Positions 1 through 9,834 of a stretch of DNA of 64,000 nt are shown here, in pieces. The position numbers and the translations under genes are program-made. Numbering within the stretch: the first letter of the stretch is position 1; every line of letters begins with the position of its first letter. Below the pieces are notes generated by a model. That model was not told the origin of the DNA and did not search any database. It saw nothing but the letters and a program-made list of their open reading frames with translations. The stretch comes from Streptomyces caeruleatus. Lineage in GTDB: Bacteria; Actinomycetota; Actinomycetes; Streptomycetales; Streptomycetaceae. Location: NCBI RefSeq assembly GCF_001514235.1, contig NZ_KQ948925.1:745469-809468 (forward strand), written 5' to 3'.

Positions 1-1209
1 CAGCTTCACGAAGCCGGTCGCGTCGCCGAGGCCGTGCGACTTGCCGTTCGCCGTGAACGGGAACTTGGCGACCTTGACGTCGTAGCCGAGTTCGCGGGCC
101 TGGGCCTCGGTGTAGCCGAAGCTGGCGACCTGCGGCTGGCAGTAGGTGGCCCGCGGGATCATCACATAGTCCAGCTCCATCGTCTCGGCGTCGGCGATGG
201 TCTCGGCGGCGATGATGCCCATGGCCTCGGCGGCGTGCGCCAGCATCAGCTTCGCGGTGACGTCGCCGATGGCGAAGATGTGCGGGACCGAGGTGCGGCA
301 GCGGCCGTCGACGTCGATCGCGCCGCGCTCGGTGATGGTCACGCCGGTCTTGTCCAGGCCGTAGCCGTCGATGTTCGGCTGGAAGCCGATCGCCTGGAGC
401 ACCTTGTCCGCCTCCAGGACCTGCTGCGAGCCGTCCTTGGCGGTGACGGTGACGCGCACCTGCGGGCCGGACTCGTCGATGGCGTCGACCCGGGTGGAGG
501 TCAGCACGTCGATGCCCAACCTGCGGTACTGCTTGGCGAGTTCGGCGGAGACCTCGGCGTCCTCCAGCGGGGCCATCCGGTCCAGGAACTCGACGATGGT
601 GACCTTCACGCCGTAGTTGTGCAGGATGTAGCCGAACTCGACGCCGATCGCGCCGGCGCCCGCGATGACGATCGACTCCGGCAGTTCCTCGGCCAGGATC
701 TGCTCCTCGAAGGTCACCACCCGCGCGCTGCGCCGGGTACCGGGGAGCAGCTTGGGCGTGGCGCCGGTGGCGATGATGCACTGCTCGAAGCCGATGGTGC
801 GGGTCTCACCGTCGTAACCGGCCACCTGGAGGGTGTGCGGGTCGAGGAAGGTGCCGCGGCCGTCGATCTCGGTGATCTTGTTCTTCTTCATCAGGTAGTG
901 GACGCCCTTGACCCGGCCGTCCGCGACCTTGCGGCTGCGGCGGAACGCCTCACCGAAGTCGAAGGTGACCTGCCCGTCCACCTTGATGCCGAAGGTCTTC
1001 GCCTCGCGCGTGAAGATGTGCGCGAGTTCGGCGTTGCGCAGCAGCGCCTTGCTGGGAATGCAGCCCACGTTCAGACAGACGCCGCCCCAGTACTTCTCCT
1101 CCACGACCGCCACCCGCTTGCCCAGCTGGGCGGCGCGGATCGCGGCGACGTAGCCGCCGGGGCCCGCGCCGAGGACCACGACATCGAAGCGCTCGTCCTG
1201 CTCGACCAT
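1..1209 (-). CDS. lpdA: Dihydrolipoyl dehydrogenase (E3), C-terminus cut by window edge
   Basis: FAD/NAD disulfide oxidoreductase that reoxidises lipoamide in 2-oxoacid dehydrogenase complexes or the glycine cleavage system. The N-terminus has the FAD-binding GxGxxG ([10 protein letters not shown], about residues 15-24) followed by the redox-active pair in [16 protein letters not shown] second dinucleotide motif, [11 protein letters not shown], follows near residue 190, and the second FAD motif [15 protein letters not shown] near residue 320. About 403 residues are present; the family is usually about 460-480, so the dimerisation domain is partly missing beyond position 1. The ATG at 1209 is preceded by AGGAAGGA. 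No E1 or E2 gene lies on the visible side, so which complex it serves cannot be decided here. Family assignment is very secure. Confidence 0.95.
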   Translation of the reverse strand, partial: MVEQDERFDVVVLGAGPGGYVAAIRAAQLGKRVAVVEEKYWGGVCLNVGCIPSKALLRNAELAHIFTREAKTFGIKVDGQVTFDFGEAFRRSRKVADGRVKGVHYLMKKNKITEIDGRGTFLDPHTLQVAGYDGETRTIGFEQCIIATGATPKLLPGTRRSARVVTFEEQILAEELPESIVIAGAGAIGVEFGYILHNYGVKVTIVEFLDRMAPLEDAEVSAELAKQYRRLGIDVLTSTRVDAIDESGPQVRVTVTAKDGSQQVLEADKVLQAIGFQPNIDGYGLDKTGVTITERGAIDVDGRCRTSVPHIFAIGDVTAKLMLAHAAEAMGIIAAETIADAETMELDYVMIPRATYCQPQVASFGYTEAQARELGYDVKVAKFPFTANGKSHGLGDATGFVKL

Positions 1210-1389
1210 GGGGAGTTCCTTCCTGAGTACGACGTCCTGCTCTGCCGGTGCCGGTGCGTCAGCGGTGACGTCCGGCTTCTTCCAGCATGACCGCATCCAC
1301 GAGGTTGTGTGGCGGTGCGGGAGGGTGACGACGATCTCAGGAGGCGGGCACTCCGGCGAGGGCGGTCCGGTGGCGGTACGGCGGCTCGG

Positions 1390-2280
1390 TCAGCCGAGGC
1401 ACACGAGGTTGAGCACGCAGAGCTGCGCCGGCGAGGTCGCCTCCGGTGCGGGGCTGGACGGTGAGGTGGAGGTGCCGGAGTCGGAGCTGTCGGTAGCCGA
1501 CGGAGCCGGCGTCTGCTGCTCGGCCGACGTGCCACCGCTGTCGCCGGAGCCGGACTGGGCTCCGCCCGAGCTCGCGTTGCCGGAGTTCGCACCACCGGTG
1601 GCGGACGGGACGCTCTGCGACTGCGGGGCCGTGGTCGCCGCGGGGGTCGGGGTGGCGGCGACGTCCGGTCGGGTGAACTGCCGGGTGGTGTGCGGCGTCG
1701 TGATGGCCTCGCGGGCGGCGTCGGTGGGGTGCGTCTTCGACGGGGTCGTGTCGACGTGCGGGGCTTCGCCGGTGTCCGCGGGGGTGGTCGCCGGGCGGGT
1801 GAGCTCGGTCTCCTGCTGCTCGGCGATCGCGGTGTTCGGGTTCTGCGGCGCGGTGGCCGCCTGGGCCTTGTCGGTGGCCCCCCGGTTCATCGCCGAGACG
1901 GTCAGACCGCCTCCGACCAGGGCGACGGCGGTCGCCACCACGGCCCGGCGCTGGTTCTTCTTCCAACGGGCCCGCTGGCGACGCCGCGCGGCCCTGCCCT
2001 CCGGGACGACGGGCACGCCTTGCACGTCGGCGGCCGGCGCGACGGGCGCCGTCTCCTCCAGGTCGGCGGACGGCACCGCCTCGTCCCGGAAGTAGCCGTC
2101 GTACCAGGTGTCGGCGGCGGGGGAATCCCACGCGGCCGCGCCGGGCGCCACCGCGGCGGGCGCGGCCGACACCGTCGGGCCCCCGATCGCGGACGGAGCG
2201 ATGTCCGGGGCGTAGGCGCCGCACCCGGGGCACACGAGGGCCCCGTTGAGATGCCGTCGGCACGAGGAGCAATAGTCCAT
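1390..2280 (-). CDS. Zinc-ribbon membrane protein of unknown function
   Basis: Predicted 296-residue protein. It opens with a zinc ribbon: two CxxC pairs at residues 4-7 and 17-20. A low-complexity Ala/Pro/acidic stretch follows, then a basic cluster (about 98-112), one membrane helix (about 113-131), and a long Ser/Thr/Ala/Pro-rich tail that should be outside the cell. The tail ends in a short hydrophobic segment with two cysteines, LCVLNLVCLG. The ATG at 2280 begins right at the zinc ribbon; an upstream in-frame start at 2304 would add eight residues. The layout, a cytoplasmic zinc ribbon tethered to an extracytoplasmic tail, resembles other Streptomyces zinc-ribbon membrane proteins, but I cannot assign a role. 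Confidence 0.8.
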   Translation of the reverse strand: MDYCSSCRRHLNGALVCPGCGAYAPDIAPSAIGGPTVSAAPAAVAPGAAAWDSPAADTWYDGYFRDEAVPSADLEETAPVAPAADVQGVPVVPEGRAARRRQRARWKKNQRRAVVATAVALVGGGLTVSAMNRGATDKAQAATAPQNPNTAIAEQQETELTRPATTPADTGEAPHVDTTPSKTHPTDAAREAITTPHTTRQFTRPDVAATPTPAATTAPQSQSVPSATGGANSGNASSGGAQSGSGDSGGTSAEQQTPAPSATDSSDSGTSTSPSSPAPEATSPAQLCVLNLVCLG

Positions 2281-2413
2281 CTGCGGTCTTCCCTGGGGTC
2301 GCACGGGGGAATCGAACGGCTCGCAACGCTAACGAGGCTTTGGACGGGCTGTGTGCAGCCAGAGTGATACTCCTGCGCAGATACCCCAGGAAGTGTGTGC
2401 GGACCATGACCGC

Positions 2414-5400
2414 TCACAGGTCACAGCACCCCTCACGGCGCATACGGCGGCTCACCTCCAGCCATTCCTCGGCCGCGCGCCTCGTCGCCATGACGTCGGA
2501 GGCGTCGGACCCATCGGAGACGTCGAAGGCGTCGAAGGCGTCGACCAGGTCCGACTGCTCGAACAGCACGCCTCCGCGCAGGACCGCCGCCGTACGCACC
2601 ACTTCGGTGAAGTCGGTGAACGGGTCGCCGTCCACGACCGTGAGGTCGGCCAGCCTGCCCTCCTCGACCGTGCCCAGGTCGGCGTCGGCGCCGAAGACCC
2701 GCGCGGGCAGCAGGGTCGCGGTGCGCAGCGCCTCGGCCGGTGACAGGCCGGCCCGGTGCAGCGCGCGCAGGGCCAGATGCAGATGCAGGCCGACGGGGAC
2801 GAGCGGCTGGTCGGTGCCGAGCGCGACCAGTCCGCCGCCCGCGAGGATCCGCCGGTAGACGTTCATCTCCCTGCCCAGCGTGGCCAGTTGGGCCGCGGTG
2901 GGCGGCTGCCCGGCCTGCTGACGGACGAGCGCGGTGTCCCACGGCGGCATGAGCGCGGTGACGCGCGGGTCGTCCGCGAGAGCGGGGTCGGCGCCGAGCA
3001 GGGCCAGCGCGGTGAAGGGTGTGGCGACGAGGTGGAAGTCGGTGGCGGTGTAGATCTCCTCGACGTCCTGGTACGCCCGCCCCGTCGCCGAGGTCGCGTG
3101 CCCCACCTCCAGCCGTTGCGTCGCCTGGAGGTGGGTCGTCAGGTCCTGCCCCAGCTGTACCCCGGGGCTGCACAGATGGCTGCCGCTGCGCACCCCGAGC
3201 CGCTCGTGCGCGAAGTCGGCGGCCTCCTTCATCACCCACCCGGGGGCGCGTACGTACGTCTTCACGAAGTCCCAGTCGAGCGCGGCCCCGCGTGCCAGCG
3301 AGCGCCGCAGGCCCTCGCGGGTGCGGTGGGCGCGGCCCATGCTGTAGGCGACCCGTGCCCCGTCGAGGAGTTCGCCGGTGGCCAGCAGCCGGGGTCCGGC
3401 GAGGGCACCGGCGGCGACGGCCTCCCGGATGCGGGCCTGTTCGTAGGCGAAGCCGCCCAGCGAGACGGCCGTCGTGATGCCGTACGCGAGTTGCAGCGCG
3501 GTCTGGCGGCCGCCGTACGTGGTCTGCCAGGGGTGGGTGTGCGCGTCCCACAGGCCCGGGATCACGGTGCGGTCGCTCGCGTCGACACGGCGGGCGGCGG
3601 GGCGGCCGGCACGGTGCGGGGAGACCTCCGCGATCCGGCCGGCGCGGATCACGACGTCGATGTCCTCGCGGACGTCGTCGCCGGTCCCGTCCCAGAGGCG
3701 GCCCGCGTGCACGACCGTGTCCGCCGGGCGCGGTCTGCGGTAGTCCAGCGGGACGCGGACGGTACGGGTCCTGCCGCCGCCGTGGATGTCGGCGAGGCGC
3801 AGGGTGCCCGCGGAGAGGTAGAGCAGGGTGCGGGCGTCGGCGGACCAGGAGGGGTGGTCGGCGGGTTCGGTGGTGAGCCGGCGCGGCTCACCGTGCGGGG
3901 TGCCGTCGGCCCGGACGGGCAGCAGCCACAGCGCGGACTCGGCGACCACGGCCATCCAGCGGCCGTCCGGGGACCAGACGGGGCCCGAGTCGTAGCGGTC
4001 GGAGAGGGAGGTGTGCGGGGCGAGGGCGTGCAGGGCGGCGGTCCCGGTGGTCGTGTCGACGACGCGGATGAGGTTGTAGCCCTCGCGGAAGCGCTGATTG
4101 AGGCGGTTGCGGTCGCACAGCGCCACAGAGCGGCCGTCGGGCGACCAGCTGGGGCGGCCGGGCAGCCCGCCGGCGCCGAGCGGTGCGGCGAGGACGCGTT
4201 CGGTGCCGTCGGGCAGGTCGCGGACCAGGAGGTTGCCGGACATGTCCAGACAGGCCAGCCGGTTCCCGTCGGGCGAGAGGGCGGGGAAGACCCGGCCGCC
4301 CTCGGCGAGTACGGTCTCCTCCCCCGAGTCGAGGTCCCGGCGCCGTACGGCGAACAGGCCGTCGCGGTCGTCGGCGTACACGAGCGCCGTGCCGTCGGGC
4401 GTCCAGGTCGGCGCCGACACATAGCGGGTGGTGGGGACTTGAAGCACCTTGCGGGGTGCGCGGCCGCCCGTGGTCCCGGCGGTCCACAGCGCGTTGAGCG
4501 CGGCGAAGGCGACGCTGCGGCCGTCCGGTGACAGGGCGGGCAGGTGCAGCGCGCGGACGGGACGGGTGCCGGTGCCCTCGAAGTCGTACGCCTTGGTGCG
4601 GTGGCGGGGCCGGTGCACGGGCAGCGTGGCCGTGAACGGGATCTCCTCGCCGTCGCCCGGCGCGTCCGGGTCGACCAGGCGGAAGTGGCCGTCGACCGTG
4701 AGGAGCAGCCGCCCGGTGTCCGTCCAGCGGGGCGGCACGGGGAGGACGTCGCCCGCCACGGCGACCGGCGTGCCGTCCACGACGAGCGTGCAGGAGGCGG
4801 CGGGGGCGGCCGTGGTGCGCAGGTGGGCCAGTCGTCCGGCGGGCGAGACGGCGGGGGTCATGAGCTGGGCGCCGGAGTCGTCGGTGCGCTCGGCGGTGAC
4901 GGGGCCCGAACCGTCGGCGGCCACGGACGCGACGGTGTCCGCCCTGAGGGTGCCCGTCGCGGTGACGCCGGCCCGCACGAACAGCACCCGCTCGCCGTCG
5001 GGCGACCATGCCGGGTCGAAGTCCTCCCAGCCGCCGTCCTGTCCGGGGCCCTGCTGCCCGGGGCGCCCGGTGAGCCGGGTCAGGCCTCCGGTGCGTACGT
5101 CCACGACCCAGACGCGGTACGGGGCGCCGGTCACGGTGTCGCCGCCGCGCTCGGAGGCGAACGCGATCCGGGTGCCGTCCGGCGACCAGGCCGGACCTCG
5201 GTCGTCCCACGGCCCGTCGGTGAGCTGCCGCAGCCCGGTGCCGTCGGGCCGCAGCGTCCAGAGGTGGAAGCCTCCGCCGCGGTAGGCGCAGACGACGAGG
5301 CGGCTTCCGTCGGGCGAGAACTGCGGGCGGGTGGGTTCGAGGCCGGGCGCGGTGATCCGGGCCGCGGTGCCGCCGTCCCTCGGAATGGACCAGAGCACGT

Positions 5401-5635
5401 TCTGGACCTCGGCGACCAGCCGGTCACCGGCCGGGGCGAGGGTGGCGGAACCGCCGGTGGCGGCGGTGAAGGAGAGGGAGGTCCTGGTGGCGGCCGTGGC
5501 CGGTGTGCCGGCGCCGGCGGCGGCCGTAGCCGTGGCCGCCGCGGTCACGGTGGCGGTGACCTGGAGGAATCTGCGGCGGGAGAGCGGGCCGGAACGGACG
5601 GCGTCCGAGGCGGCTGACGTGTCGTCGAAGTCCAA
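2414..5635 (-). CDS. Exported TolB-like beta-propeller/amidohydrolase fusion
   Basis: Predicted 1073-residue secreted enzyme. The N-terminus carries a twin-arginine signal (SRRRFLQVTA plus an Ala-rich hydrophobic stretch). The first two thirds hold repeated WD40-like PD40 blades with the signature SPDG or W(S/T)PDG (SPDGSRLVV, SPDGTRIAFAS, SPDGERVLF, SPDGRSVAF and more). The last third is an amidohydrolase: metal-binding HTH in WDAHTHPW, later histidines in GSHLCSP and LEVGHATS, and the closing VEEGRLADLTVVDGDPF typical of the superfamily. Start chosen as TTG at 5635, with GGGAG 6 nt upstream; a TTG at 5737 would place the Tat motif too far in. Family precedent is the TolB-amidohydrolase fusions annotated as prolidase-like or imidazolonepropionase-like. 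Substrate unknown. Confidence 0.85.
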   Translation of the reverse strand: MDFDDTSAASDAVRSGPLSRRRFLQVTATVTAAATATAAAGAGTPATAATRTSLSFTAATGGSATLAPAGDRLVAEVQNVLWSIPRDGGTAARITAPGLEPTRPQFSPDGSRLVVCAYRGGGFHLWTLRPDGTGLRQLTDGPWDDRGPAWSPDGTRIAFASERGGDTVTGAPYRVWVVDVRTGGLTRLTGRPGQQGPGQDGGWEDFDPAWSPDGERVLFVRAGVTATGTLRADTVASVAADGSGPVTAERTDDSGAQLMTPAVSPAGRLAHLRTTAAPAASCTLVVDGTPVAVAGDVLPVPPRWTDTGRLLLTVDGHFRLVDPDAPGDGEEIPFTATLPVHRPRHRTKAYDFEGTGTRPVRALHLPALSPDGRSVAFAALNALWTAGTTGGRAPRKVLQVPTTRYVSAPTWTPDGTALVYADDRDGLFAVRRRDLDSGEETVLAEGGRVFPALSPDGNRLACLDMSGNLLVRDLPDGTERVLAAPLGAGGLPGRPSWSPDGRSVALCDRNRLNQRFREGYNLIRVVDTTTGTAALHALAPHTSLSDRYDSGPVWSPDGRWMAVVAESALWLLPVRADGTPHGEPRRLTTEPADHPSWSADARTLLYLSAGTLRLADIHGGGRTRTVRVPLDYRRPRPADTVVHAGRLWDGTGDDVREDIDVVIRAGRIAEVSPHRAGRPAARRVDASDRTVIPGLWDAHTHPWQTTYGGRQTALQLAYGITTAVSLGGFAYEQARIREAVAAGALAGPRLLATGELLDGARVAYSMGRAHRTREGLRRSLARGAALDWDFVKTYVRAPGWVMKEAADFAHERLGVRSGSHLCSPGVQLGQDLTTHLQATQRLEVGHATSATGRAYQDVEEIYTATDFHLVATPFTALALLGADPALADDPRVTALMPPWDTALVRQQAGQPPTAAQLATLGREMNVYRRILAGGGLVALGTDQPLVPVGLHLHLALRALHRAGLSPAEALRTATLLPARVFGADADLGTVEEGRLADLTVVDGDPFTDFTEVVRTAAVLRGGVLFEQSDLVDAFDAFDVSDGSDASDVMATRRAAEEWLEVSRRMRREGCCDL

Positions 5636-5811
5636 GAGGGCTCCCAGGGCGCGGAGTTGACGAGCCGGACAGGAGAGACCCCCGAAGCCTGCCCGGTCAC
5701 CGGCCGTCGATCGCCGCCGAGCGAAAATTTCGCGCAATCCGGCGACTCTTTCCCGCGGGCCGGCGTCTGGCGCATAGTGAGGGCGCTGTTCTTCGACCCC
5801 GAAAGGACGAG

Positions 5812-6522
5812 ATGACGCGGAAGAAGGCTCTGGTGGTCCGAGGCGGATGGGAGGGGCATCAGCCGGTCCGGGCCACCGAACTGTTCCTGCCCTTCCTGCG
5901 GAGCAAGGGCTACGCCGTCCGGATCGAGGAGTCCACCGACGTCTACGCCGACGCCGCCGAGATGGCCGCGACGGACCTCGTCGTCCAGTGCGTGACGATG
6001 TCGCAGATCAGCGCCGAACAGTTGGCGGGACTGACCGCGGCCGTCGTGGCCGGCACCGGCTTCACCGGCTGGCACGGCGGCATCGCCGACTCGTTCCGCG
6101 CCTCCTCCGACTATCTCCATCTGGTGGGCGGGCAGTTCGCGACCCACCCGGGCAAGGAGCCCTGCGAACGCGTGGGAGGCCAGGAGGACAACTACCTGCC
6201 TCACACCGTCACCATCACGGAGCTGGGCCGCGAGCACCCCGTCACGGCGGGCATCGAGGACTTCGAACTGCACACCGAGCAGTACTGGGTGCTCCACGAC
6301 GACCTGATCGACGTCCTGGCCACCACCACCCACCCCGCCCGGCCGTGGCAGCCGTGGCACCGCCCGGTCACCTCGCCGGCGATCTGGACCCGGCGGTGGG
6401 GCGCCGGGCGCGTCATGGTGACGACACCGGGGCACAGCCTGGACGTCCTGGAGAACCCGGCCGTCCGCACCGTCATCGAGAGGGGCATGCTGTGGGCAAC
6501 GCGCACCGCATCGGCGTCGTAG
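5812..6522 (+). CDS. ThuA-domain protein (trehalose utilisation family)
   Basis: Predicted 236-residue ThuA-like protein with a class I glutamine amidotransferase-like fold. Family features visible are the opening ALVVRGGWEGHQP, the GFTGWHGGIADSF segment near residue 90, and a late GAGRVMVTTPGHS. ThuA proteins are linked genetically to trehalose or other sugar catabolism, but their reaction is not firmly known. The gene overlaps the following oxidoreductase by 31 nt, so the two are almost certainly cotranscribed and translationally coupled, an arrangement common for ThuA and Gfo/Idh/MocA proteins. It diverges from the exported amidohydrolase. The start is an ATG with GAAAGGACGAG just upstream. 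Confidence 0.9.
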   Translation: MTRKKALVVRGGWEGHQPVRATELFLPFLRSKGYAVRIEESTDVYADAAEMAATDLVVQCVTMSQISAEQLAGLTAAVVAGTGFTGWHGGIADSFRASSDYLHLVGGQFATHPGKEPCERVGGQEDNYLPHTVTITELGREHPVTAGIEDFELHTEQYWVLHDDLIDVLATTTHPARPWQPWHRPVTSPAIWTRRWGAGRVMVTTPGHSLDVLENPAVRTVIERGMLWATRTASAS

Positions 6523-7607
6523 GGCTCGGGGTCATCTCCCGCGCGTACCTGGACACCCTCGTCGGCCACCCCCGTGTGCGGGTCACCGCGGTCGCCGACC
6601 TGGACGCCGCCCGGTCGGCCGCGGTCGCCGCCGACGTACCCGGCGTTCGGGCGCTGACCGTCGCTGAGTTGCTGAGCAGCCCGGACGTGGACACGGTGCT
6701 CAACCTCACCGTCCCCGCGGCCCATGCCGAGATCGCCCTCGGCGCCATCGGGCACGGGAAGCACGTCTACGGGGAGAAGCCGCTGGCCGCGAACCTCGCC
6801 GACGCGCATGCCGTGGTCGAGGCCGCCGCGAAGGCCGGGGTCGGTGTGGGGTGCGCGCCGGACACCGTCCTCGGCACCGGCGTCCAGACGGCGCGGGCGG
6901 CCGTGGCCGCGGGGAGCATCGGACGTCCGCAGTTCGCCACGGCCATGATGGTCACGCCGGGCCACGAACGCTGGCATCCGCACCCCGACTTCTACTACAC
7001 GGCCGGTGGTGGCCCGCTGCTGGACATGGGGCCGTACTACCTCGCCTCCCTGGTCCATCTGCTCGGCCCGGTGCGGGCCGTGACGGGGGCGGCCGGGCGG
7101 TTGCGGTCCGAGCGCGTGATCGGGTCCGGCCCGCGCGCGGGCGAGCGGATCCCGGTGGAGGTGGACAGCCATGTCTCCGGAGTCCTGGAGCACGTGGACG
7201 GCACCCTGACGACGATCACGACGAGCTTCGACGGCGTGGCGACGACCGCCGCGCCGATCGAGGTGCACGGCGAGACGGGCACCCTCGCCGTCCCGGACCC
7301 GAACCACTTCGACGGTGAGGTGCGGCTCTTCGAACTGGGCGCCACCGGGTGGCGTACGCTCCCGCCCTCGGCGGGCTACGTCGACGGCACCCGCGGTGTC
7401 GGACTCCTCGACTTCGTCACCGCCGACGAACGGCGCGCGCCCCGCGCCAACGGCGAACTCGCCCTGCACGTGCTGGAGACGATGAGCGCGCTGCTGCGGT
7501 CGTCGGCCGAGGGGCGCCGGATCGAACTGACGACGTCGGCGCAGGTGCCCGCGCCGGTGCCGTTGACGGGGGCGGAGGAGTGGAAGGGACACGGCTACCC
7601 CCAGTGA
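6492..7607 (+). CDS. Gfo/Idh/MocA-family NAD(P)-dependent oxidoreductase
   Basis: Predicted 371-residue dehydrogenase. The N-terminal Rossmann fold begins with IGVVGLGVISRAYLD, and the family's EKPLA motif (GEKPLAANLADA) sits near residue 95; its lysine is the usual catalytic residue. A C-terminal alpha/beta substrate domain follows, with GGGPLLDMGPYYL. Such enzymes oxidise sugars, inositols or related polyols. Start chosen is the GTG at 6492, preceded by GAGAGGGG and lying inside the end of the ThuA gene. The pair probably handles one sugar or sugar-derivative step. No transporter or regulator is attached, so the substrate is open. Confidence 0.9.
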   Translation: MGNAHRIGVVGLGVISRAYLDTLVGHPRVRVTAVADLDAARSAAVAADVPGVRALTVAELLSSPDVDTVLNLTVPAAHAEIALGAIGHGKHVYGEKPLAANLADAHAVVEAAAKAGVGVGCAPDTVLGTGVQTARAAVAAGSIGRPQFATAMMVTPGHERWHPHPDFYYTAGGGPLLDMGPYYLASLVHLLGPVRAVTGAAGRLRSERVIGSGPRAGERIPVEVDSHVSGVLEHVDGTLTTITTSFDGVATTAAPIEVHGETGTLAVPDPNHFDGEVRLFELGATGWRTLPPSAGYVDGTRGVGLLDFVTADERRAPRANGELALHVLETMSALLRSSAEGRRIELTTSAQVPAPVPLTGAEEWKGHGYPQ

Positions 7608-7650
7608 GAGGTCGCCCTCTCCTTCCGGTCGGCGAAGCCGTGCTCGGCGT

Positions 7651-8547
7651 TCAGCGGGAGGTGAGGGGGGTCTCGGACTCGACGCGGGTGAGTTTCTCGG
7701 GGTTGCGGACGTAGTAGAGGCCTGTGACGCGGGCGTTCTCCGTACGGAAGGCCAGCACGCCGTCGATCGCGCCGTCCACGCGCAGGATCAGTGCGGGGTT
7801 GCCGTTGACCGTCGTGCGCTCGCTGGTGAAGGTGCCGCCGGCCTTGGCGACACTGCCGGCCATGTAGCGGAGCACCTTGTCGGCGCCGACGACCGGATGC
7901 GGGGCTGCCAGCTTGAGGCCGCCGCCGTCGCTGACGAAGACGACGTCCGGGGCGAGTACGTCGAGCAGCCCGTGCAGGTCCCCGGTCTCGAGCGCGGACT
8001 GGAACGAACGCAACGCTGCCCGGGTCTCTTCCGGGGAGACCGATGTGCGTGGCCGTCGGGCGTCGACGTGCCGGCGGGCCCGGTGGGCGATCTGGCGTGT
8101 GGCGGCGGGACTCTTGTCGATCGCGGCCGCGATGTCCTCGTAGTCGATGTCGAAGACCTCGCGCAGCACGAAGACGACGCGTTCGGTGGGTGAGAGGGTT
8201 TCGAGGACGAACATGAGTGCCAGCGACAGGTTCTCGGACAGTTCGACGTCCTCGGCCACGTCCGGCGCGGTGAGCAGCGGCTCGGGCAGCCAGGGACCGA
8301 CGTAGGCCTCCTTGCGCCGTTTGAGGGTGCGTAGCCGGTTGAGCGCTTGCCGGGTCGTGACCCGTACCAGGTAGGCGCGCTGGTCCAGCACCCGCTCCAG
8401 GTCGACCTCGACCCACCGCAACCAGGCCTCCTGGAGGACGTCCTCGGCGTCCGCCGCCGATCCGAGCATCTCGTACGCGACGGTGAACAGCAGGTCGCGG
8501 TGGGCGACGAAGGCGTCGGTCGCGGGGTCGGTCGCGGGGTCGTTCAT
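7651..8547 (-). CDS. ECF41-type RNA polymerase sigma factor with SnoaL-like C-terminal extension
   Basis: Predicted 298-residue sigma factor. Region 2 covers about residues 11-80 (HRDLLFTVAYEMLGSAADAEDVLQE) and region 4 about 108-160 (LETLSPTERVVFVL). It carries the hallmarks described for group ECF41: WLPEP in the linker (86-90), a SnoaL/NTF2-like C-terminal domain with DGGG (207-210), and NPEKL close to the end. In this group the C-terminal domain replaces a separate anti-sigma factor. The gene lies 46 nt downstream of an FAD oxidoreductase on the same strand; ECF41 genes are known to sit beside oxidoreductase, epimerase or carboxymuconolactone decarboxylase genes. ATG at 8547 is chosen because it starts right before the sigma domain; the Shine-Dalgarno is weak. 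Confidence 0.93.
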   Translation of the reverse strand: MNDPATDPATDAFVAHRDLLFTVAYEMLGSAADAEDVLQEAWLRWVEVDLERVLDQRAYLVRVTTRQALNRLRTLKRRKEAYVGPWLPEPLLTAPDVAEDVELSENLSLALMFVLETLSPTERVVFVLREVFDIDYEDIAAAIDKSPAATRQIAHRARRHVDARRPRTSVSPEETRAALRSFQSALETGDLHGLLDVLAPDVVFVSDGGGLKLAAPHPVVGADKVLRYMAGSVAKAGGTFTSERTTVNGNPALILRVDGAIDGVLAFRTENARVTGLYYVRNPEKLTRVESETPLTSR

Positions 8548-8593
8548 GTCGTGCGCTTCGCTCTCTCGTGGTGGGCGACAAGGCACTTGGCGG

Positions 8594-9802
8594 CTAGGCC
8601 GAGCGTCGGGTGCCGTGCGGCGTCGTGGGGTGTTCCGGCTGAGGGGTTTCCAGGCGGTTGCCGCTGTCACCGTGGGATCCGCGGGAACTGGCCTTGCGTG
8701 CCCCGGACACCAACTTGTTGAGGGTGAACCGGCAGGCGATCTCCTTGACGCCGGCGCCGGTCCGCCCGCTGATGCTGAGCGCGTTCACCTTGTCGTTCGG
8801 GTAGGAGAACTGGGTGACGCCCTCGTTGCGGCCGAGGCTGAGGGACTGCCCGGCGAAGAACATCCGGACGGGAGCGGGCGTCTTTCCCGCGATCCGGCGC
8901 CGGATCGTGTCGGCGGCTGCCGGGCCCAGCTGCACGGCGGCCTGGCAGCTCATCCGGAAGGGGTGGTCCGGCATCACCGCGGCGTCCCCGGCGGCGACGA
9001 TGCGTTCGTCGTCCACGCTGGTCGGCGTCGTGTCGGTGAGCAGCCGGCCGTCGGCATCGGTGCGCAGTCCGCTGCGGGCGGCCAGGTCCGGGACGCGGAA
9101 TCCCGCGGTCCAGACGGTCACCGCGCTGGGCAGCGAGCGGCCGTCGTCGAGCTGTACGGCGTCCCGCGTCACTTCCGTCACCCGCGCGCCGGCGCCTTCG
9201 AGGACGGTCACCCCCAGCTCGGCCAGCCGGCGGGCGACCGGACGACGGACTCGGGCGTGCAGGGAGGGGCCGAGCACGCGGCCGCAGACCAGGGTGACCT
9301 CGCGGCCCGCCTCCGCCAGCTCGGCGGCGGTCTCCAGGCCGGTCGGGCCGGACCCCACCACGGTCACCGAAGCCGACGCGGACGCCGTGTCCAGCGCCGA
9401 CCGCAGTCGTCCCGCCCCCTCGAAGTCCGAGACCCAGTGAGCGAACTCCGCCGCTCCGGGCACGCCGGGCACGCCGGGATCGGCGGCGCCGCTGCCCACC
9501 GCGTAGACGAGGTAGTCGTAGGAGAGCGTTCCACCGCCCGCCAGCGACACCCGGCGCCCGGCGGCGTCGATCCGGGTGGCGGTGTCGACCACCAGCCGGA
9601 CATCCCCGCCCAGAACCTCACCGAAGCCCTCGACCGCGTCGTCGGAGCCGGTCACGAGCTGGTGCAGGCGGATCCGTGAGACGAACTCGGGACGCGGATT
9701 GACCAGGGTCACCGACACGCCATCTCGCCGAGCCAGCCGGTTGGCCGCCGTCACGCCCCCGTACCCTCCGCCGACGACCACTACCTCGACGTTCCCGTTC
9801 AT
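8594..9802 (-). CDS. NAD(P)/FAD-dependent oxidoreductase (NDH-2-like), ECF41-linked
   Basis: Predicted 402-residue two-dinucleotide-fold flavoprotein resembling type II NADH dehydrogenases. The FAD motif is VVVGGGYGGVTAANRLA at the N-terminus; the NAD(P) motif VVGSGPTGLETAAELAEAG lies mid-protein; the second FAD motif is IVAAGDAAV. The last about 30 residues are polar and probably disordered. GAGGAG sits 6 nt before the ATG. The sigma factor gene follows, so the pair forms an operon, and a TGTCAC...TGTC promoter lies upstream. This is the classical ECF41 target: the sigma factor switches on the neighbouring oxidoreductase. Electron acceptor and physiological trigger are unknown. Confidence 0.9.
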   Translation of the reverse strand: MNGNVEVVVVGGGYGGVTAANRLARRDGVSVTLVNPRPEFVSRIRLHQLVTGSDDAVEGFGEVLGGDVRLVVDTATRIDAAGRRVSLAGGGTLSYDYLVYAVGSGAADPGVPGVPGAAEFAHWVSDFEGAGRLRSALDTASASASVTVVGSGPTGLETAAELAEAGREVTLVCGRVLGPSLHARVRRPVARRLAELGVTVLEGAGARVTEVTRDAVQLDDGRSLPSAVTVWTAGFRVPDLAARSGLRTDADGRLLTDTTPTSVDDERIVAAGDAAVMPDHPFRMSCQAAVQLGPAAADTIRRRIAGKTPAPVRMFFAGQSLSLGRNEGVTQFSYPNDKVNALSISGRTGAGVKEIACRFTLNKLVSGARKASSRGSHGDSGNRLETPQPEHPTTPHGTRRSA

Positions 9803-9834
9803 CGTGTCTCCTCGTGTTGTGGACTCGGCATGGA

